From the NCBI RefSeq assembly GCF_012563545.1, contig NZ_CP050804.1, positions 868,001 through 932,000 of the forward strand: DNA of 64,000 nt. Reading direction: 5' to 3'. The notes below the pieces were generated by a model. It made no database searches. It was given only the letters and a program-made list of their open reading frames with translations, and was not told the DNA's origin. The position numbers were made by a program, and so were the translations under genes. Each line of letters opens with the position of its first letter. Positions within the stretch are counted from its first letter, which is position 1. This document shows positions 19,261 through 28,351 of the stretch, in pieces. This DNA comes from Arcanobacterium buesumense. GTDB taxonomy: Bacteria; Actinomycetota; Actinomycetes; Actinomycetales; Actinomycetaceae.

Positions 19261-19881
19261 ATGGCAACTAATCGTGCCCGTAAGCTAGTGCGTAAGTCTC
19301 GTGCACTTGGCCTTGCTCTTACCCCTAAGGCAGAGCGTTACATGCAGCGCCGCCCATACCGTCCAGGTGAGCACGGTCGTGGCCGCGTTAAGGAATCCGA
19401 TTACTCGGTTCGTTTGAAGGAAAAGCAGCGTCTGCGTGCACAGTACGGCATCCGCGAAGCTCAGCTCCGTAAGGTTTGGGATGAAGCTCGCCGTATTGAT
19501 GGTATGTCTGGTGAGAACCTCGTTGAGCTTCTTGAGATGCGCCTTGATGCGCTAGTATTGCGTGCGGGTTTTGCTCGCACAATTGCTCAGGCTCGCCAGG
19601 TAGTTGTTCACCGTCATATCTTGGTTGACGGTAAGCTCGTTGACCGTCCATCTTTCCGTGTAAAGCCAGGTCAGGTTGTTCAGGTTAAGCCACGTTCGCA
19701 AGCTTCGGCTCAGTTCCTCGCAGCGGCACAGGGTCAACATGCAAGCGTTTTGCCTGCTGTTCCTGAGTACCTCAAGGTTGAACTAGAGAAGCTCCGCTTT
19801 GAGCTTATCCGCCGGCCAAAGCGTGCTGAAGTTCCGATCACCTGTAATGTCCAGATGGTCGTCGAATTCTACTCTCGCTGA
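19261..19881 (+). CDS. rpsD: 30S ribosomal protein S4
   Basis: A 206-residue primary 16S rRNA-binding protein of the small subunit. The N-terminal region is basic, and the S4 RNA-binding domain includes LEMRLDALVLRAGFA and the VDGKLVDRPSFRVKPGQ turn. It lacks the N-terminal CxxC zinc motif, so it is the zinc-independent form. The ATG at 19261 is preceded by GGAG at proper spacing; the earlier in-frame start at 19204 falls inside the leader hairpin and is rejected. In E. coli S4 represses its own operon, which makes the structured leader upstream worth noting. It is transcribed alone here, ending in a strong terminator, unlike the alpha operon of enterobacteria. Confidence 0.97.
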   Translation: MATNRARKLVRKSRALGLALTPKAERYMQRRPYRPGEHGRGRVKESDYSVRLKEKQRLRAQYGIREAQLRKVWDEARRIDGMSGENLVELLEMRLDALVLRAGFARTIAQARQVVVHRHILVDGKLVDRPSFRVKPGQVVQVKPRSQASAQFLAAAQGQHASVLPAVPEYLKVELEKLRFELIRRPKRAEVPITCNVQMVVEFYSR

Positions 19882-19894
19882 TCTTAGATTTAGT

Positions 19895-19929
19895 AAAACG
19901 CGCCGCAGTGAATGCTGTGGCGCGTTTTT
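19895..19929 (+). terminator. Intrinsic terminator of rpsD
   Basis: A 14-bp stem with one G-U pair (19895-19908 with 19915-19928) around loop TGAATG ends in TTTTT. It starts 14 bases after the rpsD stop. Confidence 0.9.
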
Positions 19930-19969
19930 ATATCGTGTAGACCACCACACTTTAAGGTGTGTCACAGCT

Positions 19970-19998
19970 GGCTTAAGCCCGGTAAACTACTAGCTAGT
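19970..19998. repeat. Twin 10-bp palindromes upstream of alaS
   Basis: GGCTTAAGCC (19970-19979) and ACTAGCTAGT (19989-19998) are both perfect palindromes, 19 bases centre to centre, 45-73 bases before alaS. TAAACT at 19983-19988 between them could be a -10 element. This is a candidate operator region without an identified regulator. Confidence 0.3.
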
Positions 19999-20042
19999 AT
20001 TGTCGTAATCCCACGGCAAAGTTTTCATAAGGAATATTCATA

Positions 20043-22712
20043 ATGCGCACTGCTGAGATTCGTCAACGTTGGTTGGATTACTTCGCGAAGCATGACCACC
20101 ATATTGCAGAATCTGTTTCGTTGATTTCACCGGATCCTTCGATCCTCTTCACCATTGCTGGTATGGTTCCCTTCACGCCGTATATCATCGGCACTGAGAA
20201 ATCCCCGTATCCGCGTATTGCCTCGGTACAAAAGTGTATTCGTACCAACGATATCGATAACGTTGGACGCACCACCCGTCATGGAACTTTCTTCCAGATG
20301 TGTGGAAATTTTTCTTTTGGCGATTACTTTAAAGAAGGTGCGCTCGATCTCGCTTTTGGACTGCTAACATCATCTGTTGGTGAAGGCGGTTATGGTCTTG
20401 AAAAGGATCGTTTATGGGTGACGATTTGGGAAAAGGATGATGTTTCTTTCGCTCATTTGACGCAAGTCATCGGTTTAGATCCTCACCATATCGTGAAACT
20501 GAAGCGCGAAGAAATTTTCTGGTCTACTGGACAACCTGGGCCTGCAGGGCCATGTGCAGAAATCCACTATGACCGTGGTCCAGAATTTGGTCCCGAAGCA
20601 GTAGGTGGCACAGTGGATCCCGGTGGTGATCGCTACCTAGAAATTTGGAACATCGTTTTTGATCAGTATTTGCGAGGAGAAGGCGAAGGAAAGAACTTCC
20701 CTCTTCTTGGTGAGCTAGATCAAACCGCTATTGATACTGGCGCGGGGCTTGAACGTATTGCTTACCTGTTACAGGGTAAGAAGAATATGTATGAAATTGA
20801 TGAGGTTTATCCGGTCATTCAGGCAGTGGAGCGTATCACGGGGAAAACCTATAGCAATAATGAAGATGCTGATATTTTAATGCGAGTTGTTGCTGATCAC
20901 GTGCGGTCTTCGCTTATGCTCATTGCTGATGGAGTCCGGCCGGGTAATGACGGACGAGGATATGTTCTGCGTCGTCTGATTCGCCGTGCAGTTCGATCCG
21001 TTCGGCTCTTGGGTTACTCCGATGTTGCTTATCCGGAATTGTTGCCGGTTGCTAAGGATGCGATGAAAGACTCTTATTCTGTCCTCGAAAGTAATTTTGA
21101 ACAAATTTCTCAGATCGCTTATAGCGAAGAGCAAGCTTTCCGTCGTACTTTAACGTCTGGCACTCAGATTTTTGAGCAGGCAGCCAAGAAAGCAAAGAAA
21201 GCTGGAATGCAACTTCCAGGAGATGCTGCTTTCACTTTGCACGATACTTACGGTTTCCCCATTGATCTTACGCTGGAAATGGCGTCCGAAAAAGGTATTT
21301 CTGTTGACGAAGCTGGCTTCCGGCGTTTGATGCAAGAACAAAAGGATCGTGCACGCGCAGATGCGCAAGCAAAGAAGACTGGCCATGTCGACGCGACGGT
21401 CTATCATGAGATTCAAAGCCAAGGTGGAGACACCCACTTCCTCGGTTATACGGACTATTCGGCAGACGGTAAAGTTGTTGGAATTTTACGAGATGGTGTT
21501 TCGGTTCCAGTAGCACAAGCTCCTGCCGAAATTGACATTGTTCTTGACCAGACTCCATTTTGGGCAGAGCAAGGTGGGCAACTTGCTGATCATGGCACAA
21601 TCACTGTCGCTGGCGGCGGGATTGTTGATATTACTGATGTTCAAATGCCAGTTAAAGGGTTATTTGTCCATCGCGGCACACTTACCGAAGGAACGATTGC
21701 ATTAAATGATGCTGTTCATTCGGCTATCGATGTTACCCGCCGCGAACAGATTGCCCGGGCGCATACTGCAACCCACATGGTTCACAAGGCATTACACGAG
21801 TATCTGGGAGAACAAGCAACCCAGGCTGGTTCGGAAAATTCTCCATCACGGCTCCGTTTTGACTTCCGTCATGGGGAACAAGTGCCAGCAACGATTTTGC
21901 ACGATATTGAATCACGCGTCAATGAACGACTGCAAGATAATCTTGACGTTACCGACCAGATTATGTCACTTGACGAAGCGAAGTCTTTGGGAGCGATGGC
22001 GTTATTCGGAGAGAAATATGGCTCTAACGTGCGCGTTGTATCCATCGGTGGTGACTGGTCTCGCGAACTGTGTGCCGGTACCCATGTGAAGGCTTCTGGT
22101 GCTCTCGGTTTGGTCAGTGTTCTTGGCGAATCTTCTATTGGCTCTGGAGTTCGTCGTATTGAAGCTTTAGTTGGGCAGGGCGCATATGCTGCTGAAGCGC
22201 GTGAACGCGCTCTTCTCTCGCAGCTGTCAACACTCACTCATGTTCGCCCAGAAGAACTGCCCGAACATATTGACACGTTACTCAATCGCTTGAAAAATGC
22301 TGATAAGGAGCTTGCTGAGTTGCGCAAAGAAAAAGTTCTTTCGCAACTAACAGCTGTTCTTAATAAGCGTCGTGATCTCGGTGGAGTTTCACTTATTGCT
22401 CATGATCTTGGAGCGGTTGCTTCTGCCGATGACATTCGAGTAGCAGTCACCAATCTGCGGGAACGTTTAGGAGATGGTCCTGCCGTGGTAGCTTTGACCG
22501 GTGTCATTAAGGAACGCCCAACCATTGTTATCGCTACGAATGATGGAGCTCGTAGCGTGGCACTTAAGGCAGGCGCGTTAGTCTCGTTGGCCGCCAAAAT
22601 ACTTGGTGGTGGTGGCGGTGGAAAGCCAGATATGGCCCAAGGAGGCGGCACAGACAGCAGTAAGATTTCTGCTGCTTTTGATGCAATTTCTGCGGCCATT
22701 CAGCAACGCTAA
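20043..22712 (+). CDS. alaS: Alanine--tRNA ligase
   Basis: An 889-residue class II synthetase. The aminoacylation domain begins MRTAEIRQRWLDYF and contains the motif 2 region TTRHGTFFQMCGNFSFGDYF. The editing domain has the zinc motif HTATHMVHKALH with the paired ELCAGTHVKASG, which hydrolyses mischarged Ser/Gly-tRNA-Ala. The C-terminal C-Ala domain ends in a glycine-rich stretch, GGGGGGKPDMAQGGG. AAGGA precedes the ATG at 20043. It heads the long plus-strand run alaS-ruvX-mltG seen in many actinobacteria and Firmicutes, with only 13 bases before ruvX. Confidence 0.97.
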   Translation: MRTAEIRQRWLDYFAKHDHHIAESVSLISPDPSILFTIAGMVPFTPYIIGTEKSPYPRIASVQKCIRTNDIDNVGRTTRHGTFFQMCGNFSFGDYFKEGALDLAFGLLTSSVGEGGYGLEKDRLWVTIWEKDDVSFAHLTQVIGLDPHHIVKLKREEIFWSTGQPGPAGPCAEIHYDRGPEFGPEAVGGTVDPGGDRYLEIWNIVFDQYLRGEGEGKNFPLLGELDQTAIDTGAGLERIAYLLQGKKNMYEIDEVYPVIQAVERITGKTYSNNEDADILMRVVADHVRSSLMLIADGVRPGNDGRGYVLRRLIRRAVRSVRLLGYSDVAYPELLPVAKDAMKDSYSVLESNFEQISQIAYSEEQAFRRTLTSGTQIFEQAAKKAKKAGMQLPGDAAFTLHDTYGFPIDLTLEMASEKGISVDEAGFRRLMQEQKDRARADAQAKKTGHVDATVYHEIQSQGGDTHFLGYTDYSADGKVVGILRDGVSVPVAQAPAEIDIVLDQTPFWAEQGGQLADHGTITVAGGGIVDITDVQMPVKGLFVHRGTLTEGTIALNDAVHSAIDVTRREQIARAHTATHMVHKALHEYLGEQATQAGSENSPSRLRFDFRHGEQVPATILHDIESRVNERLQDNLDVTDQIMSLDEAKSLGAMALFGEKYGSNVRVVSIGGDWSRELCAGTHVKASGALGLVSVLGESSIGSGVRRIEALVGQGAYAAEARERALLSQLSTLTHVRPEELPEHIDTLLNRLKNADKELAELRKEKVLSQLTAVLNKRRDLGGVSLIAHDLGAVASADDIRVAVTNLRERLGDGPAVVALTGVIKERPTIVIATNDGARSVALKAGALVSLAAKILGGGGGGKPDMAQGGGTDSSKISAAFDAISAAIQQR

Positions 22713-22725
22713 CGGCAAGGAATAT

Positions 22726-23187
22726 ATGCGTACAGGTGCTCGAATAGCTGTTGATGTAGGCGAGGTTCGGGTCGGTGTTGCTCGCAGCGACTCGGCCGGA
22801 ATCCTCGCCACGCCTGTGGGTACTTTCCAGCGACACAAAGATGATTTTTCTGCAGTTATTTCTCTTGTGCATGAGCTTGATGCGCTTGAAGTAATTGTTG
22901 GGTTACCATTAAATATGGATGGTAGTGAAGGAAAGTCCGCAAAAAATGCTCGACGTTGGGCACGTCGAGTTGCCCGACGTATCTATCCAGTTTCGGTAAG
23001 ATTAGTTGACGAACGGTTGAGTACGGTGAGTGCTCACAGCCTCCTTCACCAAGCTGGTCGCAAAGAAATCACTCATCGAAGTGTTATTGATCAGGTTGCA
23101 GCAGTTATCATTTTAGAAAGCGCATTAGCGCAAGAGCGTTCGACACTGGCTCCTCCTGGGGAGCTTGTAGAGATTCAGGAGAATTGA
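22726..23187 (+). CDS. ruvX: Holliday-junction resolvase-like RuvX/YqgF
   Basis: A 153-residue RNase H-fold nuclease. Conserved acidic sites are in AVDVGEVRVGVARSD (strand 1), VGLPLNMDGSEG (middle) and LVDERLSTVSAH; the last Asp near residue 130 lies in HRSVIDQVAA. In E. coli this protein matures the 5' end of 16S rRNA, and a role in junction resolution has also been proposed. The ATG at 22726, with AAGGA just upstream, gives the normal family length; the longer frame starting inside alaS is not used. Its stop directly abuts the mltG GTG. Confidence 0.93.
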   Translation: MRTGARIAVDVGEVRVGVARSDSAGILATPVGTFQRHKDDFSAVISLVHELDALEVIVGLPLNMDGSEGKSAKNARRWARRVARRIYPVSVRLVDERLSTVSAHSLLHQAGRKEITHRSVIDQVAAVIILESALAQERSTLAPPGELVEIQEN

Positions 23188-24309
23188 GTGTCTGAAGTAT
23201 TCACACGTCTGGAATCGCAGCGCAGGCAGTCTGCCAGAGCTCGTCGCGCGCTTCGTCGTAAAAAGCGGATTCGATCCGCTTTAGTGCTCTTCGTAACCTG
23301 TGTACTAGTTGTTGCTGCGGGCGTCGTTGCTGTGCCGCATGTGAAGAGTGTACTGAGCTCTTCGTCGGTCACTGACTATGCTGGCCCTGGCTCTGGGGAA
23401 GTCATTGTCCAGATTCCAGAAGGTGCAACAGGTTCGACGATGGCTGAAATTCTCGCTCAGAAAGATGTTGTCGCTTCCTCACGAGCATTTATTGACGCAT
23501 TCAATTCCGATCCGCGCTCGGCTTCGATCCAACCTGGTTCCTATCGGTTAAAGTCTAAAATGTCTGGCCAAGGAGCGGTGTCAGCTCTTCTTGATCCAGC
23601 AAGCCGGGCGGAGCTAAAGATTACGATTCCAGAAGGATTTGCAAAAAAACAAATCGTAGAACGAATCGCTAACGTTATGAATACACCTATTGAGGATGTT
23701 CAACGAATTGCTGATGATCCAGCGGCTATCGGTTTGCCCGCTGAAGCTAATGGTAATTCTGAAGGTTGGTTCGCGCCCGCTACCTATACGGTTGCTACAA
23801 ATGCGACTGCCAAAGATATTTTGTCGGACATGGTACAAAATCGTATTCGCGATCTGGAAGATCTGAAGTTACCACGAGAATCATGGCAACGTACGCTTAT
23901 CGTTGCCTCTATTGTGGAACGTGAAGTGAATTGGCCAGAATACTACGGCCAAGTCGCGCGGGTGATTGAGAACCGGCTGGTCGATACTACGCAGGTCAAT
24001 GGCAAACTTCAGATGGACTCAACCACCATGTATGGTGTGGGTAAGTTTGGTGGTATTCCAACAGAGGATGAACTCCAAAATGACAATCCATACAACACGT
24101 ATTTGCATGCCGGTTTACCGCCTTACCCGATTTCCAATCCGAGCCGTGATGTGATCGAAGCGAGTATCAATCCTCCTGCTGGAGATTGGCTATTCTTCGT
24201 TACGACAAACCTAGATACCGGCGAGACGCTCTTCGCAAACAATATCGATGATCATTCTAAGAATGTCGAAGTTTTGCGTAAGTGGTATTCCGAACATCAA
24301 AAGAACTAA
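23188..24309 (+). CDS. mltG: Endolytic peptidoglycan transglycosylase MltG
   Basis: A 373-residue YceG-like enzyme that cleaves nascent glycan strands next to the membrane and helps set glycan length. A basic cytoplasmic tail (residues 1-28) precedes one membrane helix (about 29-50). A LysM-like small domain (about 70-130) comes next, then the catalytic YceG domain with ASIVEREV, in which Glu244 matches the catalytic glutamate. LQMDSTTMYGVG and GLPPYPISNPS are the other family signatures. It starts at GTG 23188 immediately after the ruvX stop. Its stop TAA shares a base with the next ATG. Confidence 0.94.
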   Translation: MSEVFTRLESQRRQSARARRALRRKKRIRSALVLFVTCVLVVAAGVVAVPHVKSVLSSSSVTDYAGPGSGEVIVQIPEGATGSTMAEILAQKDVVASSRAFIDAFNSDPRSASIQPGSYRLKSKMSGQGAVSALLDPASRAELKITIPEGFAKKQIVERIANVMNTPIEDVQRIADDPAAIGLPAEANGNSEGWFAPATYTVATNATAKDILSDMVQNRIRDLEDLKLPRESWQRTLIVASIVEREVNWPEYYGQVARVIENRLVDTTQVNGKLQMDSTTMYGVGKFGGIPTEDELQNDNPYNTYLHAGLPPYPISNPSRDVIEASINPPAGDWLFFVTTNLDTGETLFANNIDDHSKNVEVLRKWYSEHQKN

Positions 24310-25031
24310 TGACGCACGCAATTATTGGTGAGTCGTGGTGGCGTGATATCGCTACCGAACTCGACATAGATTGCGCGGTGTACCATCAAGACGATATCGA
24401 CGCGCTGGTTGCAGATTCACATGTGCAGTCACTGTGGTGCGTTAGTACGCCTGTTTTCTCTCATCGGATAGATCTACGTGACGGGATGGCTAAACTCATA
24501 GGCGCATGTGATGTGGTCGTCCGTCAGCCAACTGGTGCAACCTCGCTGTTAGTCGGTTTTGCAGTCGCTTCGCGCGCTCTAGCTCCCGTTATCCGCAGAC
24601 ACGTGTCTTCGATTTCTCGGCTCGTTATTCTTGGGGGTCATTATTTAGCGGCGAGTGCAATTGCCGCTGGTGTTGAATTGGGTGCGTCGGAGATCGTCGT
24701 CGTCACTGATCCGTTAGGTGGACCCGGAAGCGCAGTTGCCGCAGCACATAAAATAGGCAGTGATATTCGTGTTATCCGCGCAGAAGATGTACTTTTTAAG
24801 CAGACCGACGTAGTTATTGATACATCCGAGTCTATTCGTGAACGCGTCTTATGCCAGGAAGAGCCAGCTGCTCTCATAAGAACCTATCGTGGGCAAAGGA
24901 CACCCGATAAACAGGAGTTTTTCGACGATTTTATTTGCCGTTACATGCGTGAACTGGTTGTCGTGACAACTGGCCAAGATCTTACGCTGTTAACTATTAA
25001 GCAGGCTGTGGATAACATTCTTCATCACTAA
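24309..25031 (+). CDS. Shikimate dehydrogenase-fold protein lacking catalytic residues
   Basis: A 240-residue AroE-like protein in the place of aroE. The frame is open, and the ATG at 24309 overlaps the mltG stop by one base. The layout of AroE can be followed. However, the N-terminal shikimate-binding GxPxxHSxSPxxHN loop is missing, with IIG running straight into ESWWRDIATEL. The NVTxPxK segment reads VSTPVFS (residues 45-51), losing the catalytic lysine. The NTD segment reads ATS (77-79), losing the catalytic aspartate. The Rossmann loop is altered to ILGGHYLAAS (107-116). I infer it cannot act as a normal shikimate dehydrogenase. It may be a pseudoenzyme with another role or a decaying gene, though no stop or frameshift is present. 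Confidence 0.7.
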   Translation: MTHAIIGESWWRDIATELDIDCAVYHQDDIDALVADSHVQSLWCVSTPVFSHRIDLRDGMAKLIGACDVVVRQPTGATSLLVGFAVASRALAPVIRRHVSSISRLVILGGHYLAASAIAAGVELGASEIVVVTDPLGGPGSAVAAAHKIGSDIRVIRAEDVLFKQTDVVIDTSESIRERVLCQEEPAALIRTYRGQRTPDKQEFFDDFICRYMRELVVVTTGQDLTLLTIKQAVDNILHH

Positions 25032-25056
25032 TTCATTATTCGTACAATTCATTGTT

Positions 25057-25614
25057 ATGAATAGGTCGATAGTGAAACGAGCACACGCTGTAAGTGGTGC
25101 GGTAGCCCTGATGACAATTACCTTAGCCACGATTGTCCACGGTAATTTTTTCTGTTTATTACCGGCAGTTTTCTATGCACTATTGTTTTGGAATGCGGTG
25201 ATTGATTGCTACACTCACCAACTTTTCATCTGGCTATCAAATTGTGCGCTGGGCATCGCTTTGGCTTTTCATTTATGGCATCATTGGGCAGATATTAACT
25301 GGTGGATAGATGCAGGATTGTTGGCTTTATGTATTGGCGGTCCGCTGTGGTTGGCTTCCGCTGCCAGTAACGGACAACTGATTGGCATGGGGGATGTGCG
25401 GTTGTTTATGGCCATTATTGCGTGGCATGGCCTTGGTGGACTAGCTGTTTTAGTCTTGTCTATTGCCGCTGCCGGAGTGATGAGTATTGGTGGTTTGGCG
25501 ATCAAGCGGATGGATTTTTCCTCTGTAATTCCGTTTGGGCCATTTATCACAGGAGCTTCCTGGGTGATTTGGGTGAGCACAACTTCCTTTTCTTTGGCAC
25601 AATCGGTTATATGA
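25057..25614 (+). CDS. A24-family prepilin-type peptidase
   Basis: A 185-residue integral membrane aspartic protease with about five to six helices. The two catalytic aspartates are Asp50 in NAVIDCYTH and Asp113 in GMGDVRLF, the GxGD hallmark of type IV prepilin peptidases. The N-terminal methyltransferase domain of the longer PilD form is absent, so it is of the short TadV-like type. A peptidase gene between aroE and aroC is a recurrent actinobacterial arrangement. No pilin or Tad gene is in the window, so its substrate must be encoded elsewhere. Its stop overlaps the aroC start. The ATG at 25057 follows the previous stop by 25 bases with no clear ribosome-binding site. Confidence 0.88.
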   Translation: MNRSIVKRAHAVSGAVALMTITLATIVHGNFFCLLPAVFYALLFWNAVIDCYTHQLFIWLSNCALGIALAFHLWHHWADINWWIDAGLLALCIGGPLWLASAASNGQLIGMGDVRLFMAIIAWHGLGGLAVLVLSIAAAGVMSIGGLAIKRMDFSSVIPFGPFITGASWVIWVSTTSFSLAQSVI

Positions 25615-26807
25615 TGCGATGGAGTACAGCAGGCGAGTCACATGGGCGGCAACTAGTGGCGTTAGTTGAAGGGCTGCCGGCAGGAATCGTTGTATCAACT
25701 GCCGGCTTGCGAGCAGAATTAGCACGACGCCGAACTGGTTACGGCCGGGGTGCTCGTCAAAAGTTTGAGCAAGACCAATGCCGATTTATTGCTGGTGTAC
25801 GGCATGGAAAAACTCTTGGCAGTCCGATTGCTATTGAAATTCTTAATAGTGAATGGCCACGGTGGGAAGTGGTCATGGATCCGGATCAAGTAGATCCTAT
25901 GCTCCTTCGTCAGGCAGATGGTCAGGGCGATAGTCGTGAACTCGCTCGTCATAAGAGACTTACTAAACCGCGTCCAGGGCATGCAGATTTAACTGGCATA
26001 CTCAAATTTGGTTTTGATGATACGCGTAATGTTTTGGAGCGGGCCTCAGCACGCGAAACAGTTGCTCGGGTAGCGGCAGGATATGTTGCCAAGGCCTTTT
26101 TGGAACAAGTAGCGGGGATTAAAATTATTGGGCATGTCGTTGGCGTGGGGGAGCGGAGTGCCCCGTCAGCCGTTATTACGCCTGAGGATTGTCCTGTGAT
26201 TGAAAGGTCTTTGATGCGAACTGCTCATAGCAGCTTAGAAGTAGAATTCATGGCCGAAATTGATCGAGCTCACCGTCAAGGGGATACAGTTGGCGGGGTA
26301 GCTGAAATAGTGGCATGGAATGTGCCCCCGGCCTTAGGATCCTATACGACGTGGAAAGATCGACTAGATGGACAGTTAGCTCAGTCCCTTATGTCGATTC
26401 CTGCTGTTAAAGGTGTGGAAATCGGTGATGGTTTCGCACAATCTCGTGTCTACGGTTCACAGGCGCATGATGAGATTATTTACGGTAACGGTAAATATAC
26501 ACGGGTAACGAATCGTGCTGGCGGCATTGAAGGCGGGATGAGTAATGGTGAGCCTGTGGTAGCGCGTATCGCAGTTAAACCTATTCCGACTGTGCCGCAT
26601 GCCTTGCGTACAGTTGATATTGACACGAAGGAACTAACCACCGCTAACCATCAACGCTCAGATACGACAGCTATTGTTCCAGCGGCTGTTATTGGTGAGT
26701 CAATGATGGCATTGACATTAGCTGCTGCCTTACTGGAGCGATCTTCGGGGGACACGCTTGATGATATTCAGCGGCATATGGTTGATCTTGGAAAGATGGG
26801 ATCATGA
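25611..26807 (+). CDS. aroC: Chorismate synthase
   Basis: A 398-residue enzyme that makes chorismate from EPSP using reduced FMN in the last common aromatic step. The start MMRWSTAGESHG matches the family (usually MLRWxTAGESHG). Other signatures are GYGRGARQKFEQD, RPGHADLTG, the RASARETVARVAAG segment and the C-terminal RSDTTAIVPAAVIGE. The start ATG at 25611, or 25614, overlaps the peptidase stop. The last bases form an ATGA overlap with aroKB, so translation is probably coupled. It depends on FMN, and an FMN-riboswitch transporter occurs 13 kb downstream. Confidence 0.96.
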   Translation: MMRWSTAGESHGRQLVALVEGLPAGIVVSTAGLRAELARRRTGYGRGARQKFEQDQCRFIAGVRHGKTLGSPIAIEILNSEWPRWEVVMDPDQVDPMLLRQADGQGDSRELARHKRLTKPRPGHADLTGILKFGFDDTRNVLERASARETVARVAAGYVAKAFLEQVAGIKIIGHVVGVGERSAPSAVITPEDCPVIERSLMRTAHSSLEVEFMAEIDRAHRQGDTVGGVAEIVAWNVPPALGSYTTWKDRLDGQLAQSLMSIPAVKGVEIGDGFAQSRVYGSQAHDEIIYGNGKYTRVTNRAGGIEGGMSNGEPVVARIAVKPIPTVPHALRTVDIDTKELTTANHQRSDTTAIVPAAVIGESMMALTLAAALLERSSGDTLDDIQRHMVDLGKMGS

Positions 26808-28351
26808 CTCTTAGTGCGGTTATTGTTGGCATGCCAGGTGCCGGTAAAACAACCGTTGGGCGGATTGTTGCGCATCGATTACGATTACCATTTGCTGATT
26901 CCGATCGGCTCATTACGCAGAAAACTGGGATGGCTGTTGCTGATATTTTTGCGCAGTTTGGCCAGCATCATTTCCGCGACGTTGAGCACGATGTTATTCG
27001 GGAAGCTTGTGAGCATCGGGATGGCATTTTGTCCGTTGGAGGCGGAGCGTTATTAGATCCACGCACACGGAAATTATTGGCACAAGAGCGGGTTATTTTT
27101 ATCGACGTCGACGACGATGTTCTTATTGCTCGGTTGCGTAGATCGCGTACTGTTCGTCCAGTTTTAGGCGACGATATTGCTGGTTCGGTAGCGCGATTAC
27201 GTTCCGAACGTAGCGCTTTTTACTATGAAGTTGCCTCTGAAATTGTTATGTCTGATGACCGGGGGCTCAATGTGGTTGTGGGACAAGTACTAGATAGACT
27301 GAGCAGGCCACAGACGATAGTTAAAGTTGATGGAGATGATCCTTATCAGGTTGTTGTTGGTAGTGATTTGGTGCCACAAATTGTGCGTGCTTTACGCCCA
27401 GCAAGCAAAGTCTTTTTGATTCATAGTCCAAACTTAACGAGTTTTGTTGGCCGGATTGATGAGCACTTATCTCATGCTGGCCTGCGTTCACTTGCTTTTG
27501 AGCTTCCTGATGGGGAGGCTGCTAAGTCTCGTACTGTCGTGGATCAGTTGTGGGATATTGCGGGTCAGGCACATCTTGGCCGGGATTGTGTCGTTCTTGC
27601 AGTTGGTGGGGGAGCAACGACCGATGTAGCTGGGTTTTTTGCTTCAACATGGATGCGCGGTGTGCGTCTGGTTTGTGTTCCAACGACTTTATTAGCGATG
27701 GTTGATGCTGCAGTGGGTGGAAAAACTGCTATCAATACTGGGCAGGGGAAAAACCTTGTAGGAACTTTTTGGCCGCCTTCTCAGGTTTTTTGTGATACCG
27801 ATGTGCTTTCGTCATTATCTGAAGTTGAACGAATCAGTGGACTTGCTGAAGTTGCCAAATGTGGTTTTATCGCTGATCACCAGATCATTACTATGCTTGA
27901 ATCCGCCAACTATTCGTTGCAAGATCTTATAGCGCGCTCGATTCGGGTCAAGGCTGAGGTGGTTAGCCAAGATTTGCGCGAAACGGGACTGCGTGAGGTT
28001 CTTAATTATGGGCATACGCTGGGGCATGCTATTGAACGGGTCGAAAATTATTCATGGAAACATGGATATGCAGTTGCAGTAGGCTGTGTTTTCGCTGCCG
28101 CATTGGCTGTTCATGCAGGTTTTGCGCCAATTGAGTTGATTGACCAGCAGCGTCAAATATTGAAAAAAATAGGTTTGCCGACGACGTATGCGATCGGTAA
28201 GCGAGACCAGGTTGAAGAAGCGATGCGTGTCGATAAAAAAGTACGCGATGGACAGCTACGGTTCGTTGTCGTTGATCAGGATCGTGCCATGCATATTGTC
28301 CAAGATCCAGACATTCAGGCGTTAGATTTTGCTTGGGAGCAGATTCAATAA
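26804..28351 (+). CDS. aroKB: Fused shikimate kinase / 3-dehydroquinate synthase
   Basis: A 515-residue two-domain enzyme. Residues 1-165 form an intact shikimate kinase: P-loop GMPGAGKTT, Asp-x-Asp in FADSDRL, QHHFRDVE in place of GExxFRxxE, and the shikimate-binding SVGGGALLD. From about residue 170 comes 3-dehydroquinate synthase with the NAD-binding VGGGATTDVAGF, PTTLLAMVDAAVGGK, and the metal ligands in LNYGHTLGHAIE and KHGYAVAVG. AroK and AroB are separate in most bacteria; fused forms occur in some actinobacteria. ATGA overlap with aroC and 1-base overlap with the next gene place it inside one operon. Confidence 0.93.
   Translation: MTLSAVIVGMPGAGKTTVGRIVAHRLRLPFADSDRLITQKTGMAVADIFAQFGQHHFRDVEHDVIREACEHRDGILSVGGGALLDPRTRKLLAQERVIFIDVDDDVLIARLRRSRTVRPVLGDDIAGSVARLRSERSAFYYEVASEIVMSDDRGLNVVVGQVLDRLSRPQTIVKVDGDDPYQVVVGSDLVPQIVRALRPASKVFLIHSPNLTSFVGRIDEHLSHAGLRSLAFELPDGEAAKSRTVVDQLWDIAGQAHLGRDCVVLAVGGGATTDVAGFFASTWMRGVRLVCVPTTLLAMVDAAVGGKTAINTGQGKNLVGTFWPPSQVFCDTDVLSSLSEVERISGLAEVAKCGFIADHQIITMLESANYSLQDLIARSIRVKAEVVSQDLRETGLREVLNYGHTLGHAIERVENYSWKHGYAVAVGCVFAAALAVHAGFAPIELIDQQRQILKKIGLPTTYAIGKRDQVEEAMRVDKKVRDGQLRFVVVDQDRAMHIVQDPDIQALDFAWEQIQ

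Noticed and set aside
24309-25031. Simple pseudogene call for the AroE-like gene
   Set aside because: The frame is intact and coupled to mltG; loss of residues, not of frame, is what is seen.
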